Shown here in pieces: positions 17,536 to 24,748 of a stretch of DNA of 64,000 nucleotides; position 1 is the stretch's first letter; each line of letters starts with the position of its first letter. Location: the NCBI RefSeq assembly GCF_009754945.1, contig NZ_WPIN01000012.1, positions 186,001-250,000 of the forward strand. Direction: 5' to 3'. A program made the translations under genes and the position numbers. The DNA comes from Spirosoma arboris. Lineage in GTDB: Bacteria > Bacteroidota > Bacteroidia > Cytophagales > Spirosomataceae. The notes under the pieces were generated by a model. It saw only the letters and a program-made list of their open reading frames with translations, made no database searches and was not told the DNA's origin.

Positions 17536-18194
17536 AAATCGTTGTATTGACGTCACTTATCGGCTTGATCAGCCTGAAAACGATCGCCCAGTCGGTTGAG
17601 AATTACGGCGACTTTTCGACCAGGCAATGGACATTCAGCGGAAAGACAGCCAAGGCTGATTACTTAGGCAAGCCCGCAATCAAGCTCATTCGCGAAAAGG
17701 AAATCGCTACTGGTGCCACTATCGCCTACCTCAATAACTACACTTTCTCAGACGGAAGTATCGAGCTGGACATTGCGACACCGTTGCCCAAATCGACGAT
17801 CTCATTCCTGGGGGTGATTTTTCATTTTAACGAAGTTGGTACTGAGCCACGCTACGAGTGTTTTTACTTCCGTCCGTTCATGTCGGGCCAGTTGGGAGCT
17901 ATGCAATACATGCCCATCAACAACGGCCTTGTCAACTGGCAAGACTACCAAGCCGCTGTTTATCAGGGTGCTCCAGTTTGTAAAACGCAGCAATGGTTCC
18001 ATGTCAAAATCGATGTAAAAGGACCGATGGCCACCGTTTTCGTGGATGGTAAGCAAGTGTACCAGATCAAGAATCTGGCTCGTGGCAGTTCAAAAGGATC
18101 GGTTGGACTCTGGCTGGGCAACACCCCTGAAGGTTATTTCGCCAACTTCAAGGTAACCAAAGCCGCTACAGCCGCCAGTAAACCGATGAACTAA
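17532..18194 (+). CDS. secreted ConA/LamG-like (DUF1080-type) protein
   Basis: 220 aa with a signal peptide (MKIVVLTSLIGLISLKTIAQ). The body is a beta-sandwich of the concanavalin-A-like class: SIELDIATPL, FLGVIFHFNE, YECFYFRPFMSGQLGAMQYMP, WFHVKIDVKGPMATVFVDGKQV. Such folds occur in 3-keto-disaccharide hydrolases (DUF1080) and in non-catalytic glycan-binding modules. The start overlaps the hydrolase stop by 4 bp. It is paralogous to the first half of the frameshifted gene that follows (both have a FYFRP/IYLRP...QYMPI/QYIPI core). Confidence 0.75.
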   Translation: MKIVVLTSLIGLISLKTIAQSVENYGDFSTRQWTFSGKTAKADYLGKPAIKLIREKEIATGATIAYLNNYTFSDGSIELDIATPLPKSTISFLGVIFHFNEVGTEPRYECFYFRPFMSGQLGAMQYMPINNGLVNWQDYQAAVYQGAPVCKTQQWFHVKIDVKGPMATVFVDGKQVYQIKNLARGSSKGSVGLWLGNTPEGYFANFKVTKAATAASKPMN

Positions 18195-18226
18195 CAATGA
18201 CTAATCAGCATCGATTGATATTCACT

Positions 18227-19316
18227 ATGAAAGCAGTAGTATTTTTTTTAGTAGTCGTAATTGGTAGTCAGGCAGTTGCCCAAACCACGGTACCGTTCGA
18301 TTCGTCAGCCTGGATTTATGAGGGGAAGGTTACCAAAGAGACTTTTCAGGGTAAAGATGGCATTCGCCTGACCGATGGTCGTATTACTCTGAAAGACAAT
18401 ACGTTTAAAAACGGCATCATCGAATTTGACATGACCCTATCACCGGAGCGCAACTTCCCCGGATTTGCGTTTCGTATGCAGGACAGAAACAATTTTGAGC
18501 ACATATACCTGCGGCCCCATCGGGTGGGTAATCCTGACGCGATTCAATACATACCCATTTTTAATGGGCAGGATTCCTGGCAATTCTATTATGGCGACGG
18601 CTATTCAACAACCGTCAACTATCCCATGAATGAGTGGGCGCACATTAAATTGGTTGTTCGGGACACTCAGGCCGAGGTATATATTGGCAATCCAACTGAA
18701 CCATCTTTGGTGATTCACCAGCTGAAACGTGAGCCCAAATCAGGTCGAATCAGCCTGGATAACGGCGCGCCATCAACTATTCGTTTTGCTAATTTTCACT
18801 ATACCAAAACAGATAATCCACCGATGGCGGGTAAGTTCAAGCCCGCAGCCGGGTACTCTGTTGAACTGGCAAGTTTCCAGCACCTTCGACGAAAAGCTAC
18901 TACAAACCGACTATACGATTCCGCAGTCAGTCGCTAACCAATTAACCTGGAATACGTTAACTGCCGAAAACTCAGGAAAACTCAATGTATCCAGAATTCG
19001 TAAACGTAGCGAAGCAGCCAATACCGTATTCACTAAACTGACAATCGTTTCCGATAAACCGCAGATCAAGAAATTAAACCTCGGCTTTAGCGACCGCGCC
19101 AAAGTGTATGTCAATGGTCGGTTAGTGTATGCAGGTCAGGATGAATTCCTGTCTAGGGATTACCGCTTTCTGGGCACCGTTGGCTATTACGATGAAATTT
19201 ATCTCGATCTGAAGAAAGGACAAAACGAACTCTGGATCGCGGTCTCCGAAAACTTTGGCGGCTGGGGTGTTCAGGGAAAAATTGCGGATCAGAGTGGCCT
19301 GACGATTAAACCATAG
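18227..19316 (+). pseudogene. secreted ConA-like protein interrupted by a +1 frameshift
   Basis: The first frame, from MKAVVFFLVVVIGSQAVA (signal peptide), encodes a ConA-like domain and would end at 18937 after a nonsense tail. The correct continuation runs in another frame to 19316, from about SSPQPGTLLNWQVSSTFDE to DQSGLTIKP, a second beta-rich domain (VYVNGRLVYAG, LWIAVSENFGGWG). Removing one C from the CCC run at about 18842-18844 would restore reading as ...KFKPQPGTLLNW. An upstream ATG at 18197 is possible but the signal peptide favours 18227. It is either a real pseudogene or a sequencing error in the homopolymer. Confidence 0.75.
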
Positions 19317-19385
19317 CCTTGTGCAACGTTTTCAATAATGAGCCATCTCTGAGGTAGTTTAAGGTTTCTTTTAGTGTGTTTTAGT

Positions 19386-19409
19386 CCCTCTCCCGTTTTG
19401 GGAGAGGGG
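19386..19409. repeat. short hairpin, CCCTCTCC family
   Basis: CCCTCTCCC-GTTTT-GGGAGAGGGG is a 9-bp stem in the gap before the DUF1028 gene. It is the same type as the arms at 5913-6077. It may terminate transcription from the upstream operon, but no T-run follows. Confidence 0.6.
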
Positions 19410-19449
19410 AGAAAAACGCCGATTCGGAGTATTTCTCCATAAACTCAAA

Positions 19450-20712
19450 ATGACCTTTCTGAAACAATCTCACCCATCTACTTTACGAAACCTCACAACC
19501 TTATTGATTGGCTTTGGGTGTACATTCTCCCTGTTTGTCCAGGCTCAAAACCTCCCAAGTCTGTTAACCGAACGACCGTTTAACAGTACATTTTCGATTG
19601 TTGCGTATGATGCCAAAGCACAACAATGGGGAATTGCCGTAGCCACGAACAACATTTATGTGGGCAACTCAACGATCTATATTCAACCGGGTGTGGGGGC
19701 TATTTCGGTCATTGCCGAAACATTGCCCGATTATGGTATCAATGGACTAAAGCAGTTGAGTCAGGGAAAACTGCCCGAAGAAGCTATCAACTTCACGCGT
19801 CAAACCGATGATCAAGCTGATTATCGGCAAGTATCCGTCGTGGACAAGCAGGGACGAGCTTATGCGTTTACAGGCCATTCCCTGACTTACATGAAAGGAC
19901 AGGCAGGCCATCGAATTGGCAATGGCTATGTCGTTATGGGGAACCAACTGGCCGACAGCGTTTTAACGCGAATGGCGCACACCTATGAACAAGCAACCGG
20001 AACCCTCGCTCAACGGCTGGTTGCCAGTCTCATTGCGGGGCAAAAAGCGGGTGGTCAGGTAAATGGTAAGCAGTCGGCGGCTCTTGTGGTAAAAGAGACT
20101 CAGGATGAGTGGTTCAACCAAATCGATCTTCGAGTCGATCATTCTTACACGCCGTTCGATGATCTTCATCGGCTACTCAATTATCACAACGGGCGACCTT
20201 TCCTGAATCAGGCCATCACTCAACTACGCATGGGCAACCGGGAACGGGGCATGGGATTGCTGCACCGAGCCGATACACTAGTCAAAGGATGGTATGGTAT
20301 CTATAGCAAACTGGCAACGGCTTATAGTCTGGCTGGTCAGGATGAAAAGGCCCTCGCTGTCATTCAGGATGCCTTGCAACACGAACCGGCCTGGCGAGAG
20401 AATCTATCGGCGTTTTACTATTTGCGATCTTACCCGACTTACAGGAAATTGATCGACGAAACTAAATTTACCGTCAAGGACTGGAGTAATGCCATCCAGC
20501 AAACACTTAATCTTGGAAAGGCCGCAGAAGCCCTGAAATTAGCCAATCAACTGGCAGACCGTTATCCGCAGGCCACCTACATTGCTTACCTGCAGGGCAA
20601 TGCATACAAGGCTAACAAAGACGTAATCAACGCCAAGGTCTGCTACCAGAAAGCGCTTCGACTAGATCCGCAGAATGCCGATGCCCGACGCGCTCTACAA
20701 ACGTTACCTTAA
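19450..20712 (+). CDS. DUF1028 protein with C-terminal TPR repeats
   Basis: 420 aa. The N-terminal hydrophobic segment (TLLIGFGCTFSLFVQAQ) looks like a signal peptide, placing the protein in the periplasm. Residues about 44-240 match the DUF1028 pattern (FNSTFSIVAYDAKAQQWGIAVATN, GHSLTYMKGQAGHRIGNGYVVMGNQL, DLRVDHSYTPFDDL), a presumed Ntn-hydrolase-like fold. The C-terminal part (about 270-420) has TPR-like helices, including LDPQNADARRALQ. Activity is not established for the family. It ends at a strong bidirectional hairpin. Confidence 0.85.
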   Translation: MTFLKQSHPSTLRNLTTLLIGFGCTFSLFVQAQNLPSLLTERPFNSTFSIVAYDAKAQQWGIAVATNNIYVGNSTIYIQPGVGAISVIAETLPDYGINGLKQLSQGKLPEEAINFTRQTDDQADYRQVSVVDKQGRAYAFTGHSLTYMKGQAGHRIGNGYVVMGNQLADSVLTRMAHTYEQATGTLAQRLVASLIAGQKAGGQVNGKQSAALVVKETQDEWFNQIDLRVDHSYTPFDDLHRLLNYHNGRPFLNQAITQLRMGNRERGMGLLHRADTLVKGWYGIYSKLATAYSLAGQDEKALAVIQDALQHEPAWRENLSAFYYLRSYPTYRKLIDETKFTVKDWSNAIQQTLNLGKAAEALKLANQLADRYPQATYIAYLQGNAYKANKDVINAKVCYQKALRLDPQNADARRALQTLP

Positions 20713-20727
20713 TAGGTTTATTGATTT

Positions 20728-20766
20728 ATAAACTGATATGACCCCGTTGGGGTCATATCAGTTTAT
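20728..20766. terminator. 18-bp perfect hairpin between convergent genes
   Basis: ATAAACTGATATGACCCC (20728-20745), loop GTT, then the exact complement (20749-20766). It lies between the stops of the DUF1028 gene and the LytTR regulator and probably serves both strands. Confidence 0.75.
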
Positions 20767-20791
20767 AGCCTAATTTGGGGTGATTCCTTTC

Positions 20792-21487
20792 CTATTTCTC
20801 AATCAACCGAGCCCGTATCGTTATTAATGCTTCTTCATACGATGCGCCAATTGGAATGGCGTGGCCTGCTACTGTAATTTCCTGACGCGCCATTTTTTCA
20901 ATCTTATCAACGGCCACGCAAAACGACCGATGGACGCGTATGAAGCGATCTGTCGGCAAGGTTTGAAGCAGATCGCCCATTGTTTGCCGACTGAGTAGCT
21001 TCCGATTTTTCAACATGAATATCAGATAGTTACCCTCGGATTCAATGTACAGAATATCGTCGAGCATCACTTTTTCTTCCTCGTAACCTGTCTTTACAAA
21101 GATGAACTCCTGCCCTTTATCGGAACGTAATGTATGCATATCGAGTGCTTTTGTGCAGGCTTTCAGGAAGCGGGCTAATGAAAATGGTTTCAGAAGATAA
21201 TCAACGGCGTCCAGCTCAAAACCCTGCACGGCAAAGTCGGAGTAGGCGGTGGTAAAAACAATCATCGGAACTTTAGGCAGGCATTTAACTACGTCAACAC
21301 CCGAAATATCCGGCATTTTGATATCCAGAAAAAGCAGGTCAACACGGTTGGTCTGCAACCAGGCAATCGCATCAAAAGCATCGGTAAAACTCGCTTTTAA
21401 ATCCAGAAACGGGACTTTAGCGGCATGGAGTTTTATGACTTCCAGAGCCTGGGGTTCATCGTCGATGGCGATTGCGGTAAGGGTCAT
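20792..21487 (-). CDS. LytTR-family response regulator
   Basis: 231 aa from MTLTAIAIDDEPQ. A receiver domain (phospho-acceptor Asp55 in LLFLDIKMPD, conserved Lys in DYLLKPF) is followed by a LytTR DNA-binding domain (about 130-230, IYIESEGNYLIFML, RFIRVHRSFCV). The open frame continues 51 codons into the hydrolase gene, but the receiver fold begins at 21487, 10 bp after the hydrolase stop. Its partner is almost certainly the LytS-type kinase at 23021-24592, although a serine hydrolase gene lies between them. Confidence 0.92.
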   Translation of the reverse strand: MTLTAIAIDDEPQALEVIKLHAAKVPFLDLKASFTDAFDAIAWLQTNRVDLLFLDIKMPDISGVDVVKCLPKVPMIVFTTAYSDFAVQGFELDAVDYLLKPFSLARFLKACTKALDMHTLRSDKGQEFIFVKTGYEEEKVMLDDILYIESEGNYLIFMLKNRKLLSRQTMGDLLQTLPTDRFIRVHRSFCVAVDKIEKMARQEITVAGHAIPIGASYEEALITIRARLIEK

Positions 21488-21497
21488 GTTCAATTGA

Positions 21498-22964
21498 TTA
21501 ATTTGCTTTCGTCCAATGCTCGCGACCCCAGGCAACCAGCCCTGTAATGGTACCATCCTGAGCGGCTTCAAATTTAACCGGGCCACCGTCATCTTTCGCG
21601 AAAAAGTCAAGATCCGATTCGGGCTGTAAGGTAAATTCAAAATTATTCCAAAGCTGTTTTACCTGTAAGGCATTGTCCGTTACAGATAGTTGAAGGATGA
21701 GTTTCGGGTAGTCTTTTATGGTATACTTTCCAGCCATGGTCGCTAGTTTCTGTTGCGATACCTGAGCCAGCTTTTTCATAACAGGCTTGAAGTCAGACCA
21801 GCCATAGGCAGCTGAAACACTACGCATCAGCTCGTAAATCAAGTCCATTCCACTATCGGAATTGGTCATGATCACGACGCCCTGGCCCGTTTTCGCAAAC
21901 CCATATAAAAAGCATTTATAACCCGCATTGCTACCCCCATGACTGAACACCAGCGCATTACCCGCTCCTTTCACTTCGGGCCCCAGACCGTGGTTACCTA
22001 GCTCTTTGGTTAGCATCAACTTTGTCATTTGTTCTGACAATACGTGGTTAGCCTTCCCTTGTAGCGATTGTTGGACTTCAATAATGTACTGAGCCAAATC
22101 GGAAGGCGTTGTCCATAGACCAGCAGGCGCCATTTCGGGGTAGGTGTGCCAATCGCCGGGAATCTTTTTCCCATTTCCAAAGTGGGCGATACTAGCGTTT
22201 ACTTTCCTGGCATCGGGCAACGGCTGCTCGTATGTACTGTGCTGCATTCCAAGTGGTGAGAGCACCGTTTTTTGCATAAACGCCGGAAACGTTTCGCCTG
22301 TTATATCGGTAATGGCCTGTTGCATAACTACATACCCACCACCCGAATACCGCCAGCGAACACCGGGAACGGTATCTGAAACGACGGCTGGCGAATTGGC
22401 CGGTTTTTCGCCAGTCAACACCTGAACGACAGTTGGCAGCTCTTTCCCCTGGGCATACCCGCCAAAACCATGTACCGTCAGTCCAGCGGTGTGCGATAAT
22501 AGACCCCGCAACGTAACGGGTTTCTGCTCCGTGAACCGCGATGAAGGAATTTTCCAGCTTTTGAGGTATTGATTGATATCGGTATCCAGACTCAGCTTCC
22601 CTTGCTCAATCAGTTTCAGTGCACCCAGCGCCGACACGGGTTTACTGATCGAAGCCGCCTGAAACAGGGTTTGCACATTGGCTTTTTGCAGACTGTCGGC
22701 GCTGAGATAGCCATACGCTTTCGCCCATTCCAGTTTTCCGTTATTGACCACCGCAATACTCACAGCGGGCACATGAAGCTGCCGCATCCGCTCGACGATG
22801 GGGTAGTGAATAGGTGATTCACCAATTAATTGTACGGGCGGCATCAGGCCGGTTTCGATTTGCTGGATTTTCTGAACGAGATCTGGCGTCTGCGACGTTT
22901 GCGCTTGCCCAAACACAACCGGAATAAGCCACAGGAGAAGTAGGATCGTAATGAGGTATTTCAT
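21498..22964 (-). CDS. periplasmic serine hydrolase (beta-lactamase/PBP4*-like)
   Basis: 488 aa with a signal peptide (MKYLITILLLLWLIPVVFGQ). The class-C beta-lactamase/DD-peptidase fold shows Ser105-x-x-Lys108 (SISK), a YSG in RYSGGGYVVM and an HGG in SHGGSNAG, matching the SxxK / YxN / KTG triad as seen in esterase-like members. A further C-terminal domain (about 390-488) resembles the beta-rich tail common in this family. It could act on peptidoglycan peptides, D-amino-acid peptides or esters. It is the middle gene of kinase-hydrolase-regulator, which suggests a link to envelope sensing (inference). Confidence 0.88.
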   Translation of the reverse strand: MKYLITILLLLWLIPVVFGQAQTSQTPDLVQKIQQIETGLMPPVQLIGESPIHYPIVERMRQLHVPAVSIAVVNNGKLEWAKAYGYLSADSLQKANVQTLFQAASISKPVSALGALKLIEQGKLSLDTDINQYLKSWKIPSSRFTEQKPVTLRGLLSHTAGLTVHGFGGYAQGKELPTVVQVLTGEKPANSPAVVSDTVPGVRWRYSGGGYVVMQQAITDITGETFPAFMQKTVLSPLGMQHSTYEQPLPDARKVNASIAHFGNGKKIPGDWHTYPEMAPAGLWTTPSDLAQYIIEVQQSLQGKANHVLSEQMTKLMLTKELGNHGLGPEVKGAGNALVFSHGGSNAGYKCFLYGFAKTGQGVVIMTNSDSGMDLIYELMRSVSAAYGWSDFKPVMKKLAQVSQQKLATMAGKYTIKDYPKLILQLSVTDNALQVKQLWNNFEFTLQPESDLDFFAKDDGGPVKFEAAQDGTITGLVAWGREHWTKAN

Positions 22965-22979
22965 GGTAAGACAATGGGG

Positions 22980-23006
22980 AAAGAGCGAATGAGTGAAAGA
23001 GCGAAG
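22980..23006. repeat. single arm of the GAAAGAGTGA repeat family (copy 3)
   Basis: The segment starting AAAGAGCGAATGAGTGAAAG matches the arms at 3821-3901 and 5156-5232 but lacks the inverted partner. It fills most of the 56-bp gap between the kinase and the hydrolase. Confidence 0.65.
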
Positions 23007-23020
23007 CTAACAGTACCAAA

Positions 23021-24592
23021 TCACCAGTACACCAGCGTCAGAGACACAAAATAGTCCTGCTCCGATTGCTGAATATCGAGTTGGTAGCGACCGGGATAAA
23101 TCAAGTCCAACCGCTTGCGAACATTGTCGAGCCCTACGCCGGATTGATCTTCTTCCGGATCGTGGCGATCTGCGGTTTCTGTTTGTTTAAGATGCCGGGA
23201 GTTATGCACTTTGAAGTACAGGCGGGTCTCATCCAAAGTCAGGGTGATGTAAATCCAGGACGGATGCCGGAGACGGATGCCATGCTTAAACGCATTTTCG
23301 ACAAAGGGCGTCAACATCATAGGGGCCAGATAAATGGCACGTTTCGGTTCCTGAATGTTCACCCGGATTTCGATAGGATGCGTTTCGTCGATGCGCATCC
23401 GCTGAATCTCAATGTAGTTGCGCAGGTACTCAACCTCCTTGTCGAGCGGAATACGGTCGCGGTTATTTTCCTGCAACATAAAACGCATCATGTCGCCCAA
23501 TTTCTGGATACCATCGGCCGTTTTTTCGCTGTTTTCTCGCAGTGCTGTAGCATACAAACTATTCAGTGCGTTGAACAGAAAGTGAGGATTTATCTGCGCC
23601 TGTAAGCTCGACAGTTCTGCCGATTTGGCCGAAACCTGCGTCTGAAGCACGACTTTTTCTTTGCTCATTATCGTCCGTACATAGGCAATAACTAGCGCGC
23701 TCGGTACAACAATACTCAGGGTAACTATGATTGGGTCGGCGGAGTGCATGACAAACCCGGCAGCCGCTGCCCATAATATTGTAGTCGCCAGGTAGGCTAA
23801 AAATAGAAAGAGTAAGCAAGTACTAATTAGCACGACTTCTGACGACCGGGGAGCTCGAAAGGCTGGTAAAATATAGGCGTAGGCATAGGCTTGAAGAAAT
23901 AGAATTTGAATCCCGATACCCAATATCATCAACATGTCCCGATTCCCGCCCTGCCATAAGGTTGGGGGCAGATTCAGCACCAACGCCAGACTAATCAACG
24001 TAGCTATCATCCCCACAAAAGGCAGGTAACTAATCCGTTTTTGCTGCTCAGGAAGTTCTGTTACCAGATTCTGATGCACATAACTGAATAGTTGAAAAAG
24101 CAGTTGATAGGCCAGCAGGAAAATTCCCAACCCGATTGCATCAGCTAAAACCGTCCGTTTGCGGTACAGCGAAAACACCTTCAGACCGATAATATTGTCG
24201 AGGGTATCGTATTGATATCGAACGTGTAACTTTAGGAAATGATATGCGAACGTACTTGCCAGCAACAGCATGATAGTCAGCACAATGAATATCCCCGCTT
24301 TCTGGTCGTTGGTGCGATCCTGGATGAGTGGGTACGCCAGATTATGAAAGATGTACCACGCTCCCAACACGAGACACACACCCGCAATCAGCGGAATATT
24401 GTTGTTCAGTGTATGGTTATAAATGGCCAGATTTCGCCAAACAACCGACGAAGGAACCCGGTTGCTTTCGGCAATCTCGACCATAGCGTTGATCCGGTTA
24501 ATCTCTTCGATCAATCGCCTGATGACATAAATAACCGCTGTGCTCAGTACGAATACCAGTTCATAGCGACGGATAAGCTGCAAGTCCCGCAT
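23021..24592 (-). CDS. LytS/YehU-type sensor histidine kinase with multi-TM sensor
   Basis: 523 aa. About six to eight hydrophobic segments fill residues 1-300, then a His_kinase domain with the phospho-accepting His337 in INPHFLFNALNSLY and an HATPase region (PFVENAFKHG, GVGLDNVRKRLDLIYPG). There is no periplasmic domain of note, so it may sense within the membrane. It lies 156 bp after P1, separated by a hairpin, and has its own possible -7 box (24613-24620). It may therefore be transcribed apart from the permease array. The cognate regulator is at 20792-21487. Confidence 0.92.
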   Translation of the reverse strand: MRDLQLIRRYELVFVLSTAVIYVIRRLIEEINRINAMVEIAESNRVPSSVVWRNLAIYNHTLNNNIPLIAGVCLVLGAWYIFHNLAYPLIQDRTNDQKAGIFIVLTIMLLLASTFAYHFLKLHVRYQYDTLDNIIGLKVFSLYRKRTVLADAIGLGIFLLAYQLLFQLFSYVHQNLVTELPEQQKRISYLPFVGMIATLISLALVLNLPPTLWQGGNRDMLMILGIGIQILFLQAYAYAYILPAFRAPRSSEVVLISTCLLFLFLAYLATTILWAAAAGFVMHSADPIIVTLSIVVPSALVIAYVRTIMSKEKVVLQTQVSAKSAELSSLQAQINPHFLFNALNSLYATALRENSEKTADGIQKLGDMMRFMLQENNRDRIPLDKEVEYLRNYIEIQRMRIDETHPIEIRVNIQEPKRAIYLAPMMLTPFVENAFKHGIRLRHPSWIYITLTLDETRLYFKVHNSRHLKQTETADRHDPEEDQSGVGLDNVRKRLDLIYPGRYQLDIQQSEQDYFVSLTLVYW

Positions 24593-24612
24593 TGCTTTGG
24601 TTGATTTTTGAC

Positions 24613-24620
24613 CAAAACTA
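24613..24620 (-). promoter_or_regulatory. possible Bacteroidota -7 box before the kinase
   Basis: The minus strand reads TAGTTTTG, a perfect TAnnTTTG, 21 bp before the kinase ATG. No good TTG is found 19-21 bp upstream, so the call is weak. Confidence 0.3.
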
Positions 24621-24683
24621 AGCGGGACTCACAAGCGTCGGCGAAAAATGGGGTGAACTGGTAGAAAAATGGGTTGAAATAGT

Positions 24684-24744
24684 GTGGAGCATGGTGCGCG
24701 GAGCAAGGAATAGTAATACCCCTGCTCCGCGCACCATGCTCCAC
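24684..24744. repeat. hairpin, GTGGAGCA family (copy 1)
   Basis: A 22-bp stem (24684-24705 with 24723-24744, beginning GTGGAGCATGGTGCGCGG) and a 17-nt loop lie 5 bp after the P1 stop. It is the same family as hairpins at the P2/P1, P3/P2 and P9/P8 junctions. It may end transcription of the array, though the T-run is lacking. Confidence 0.7.
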
Positions 24745-24748
24745 GCTC

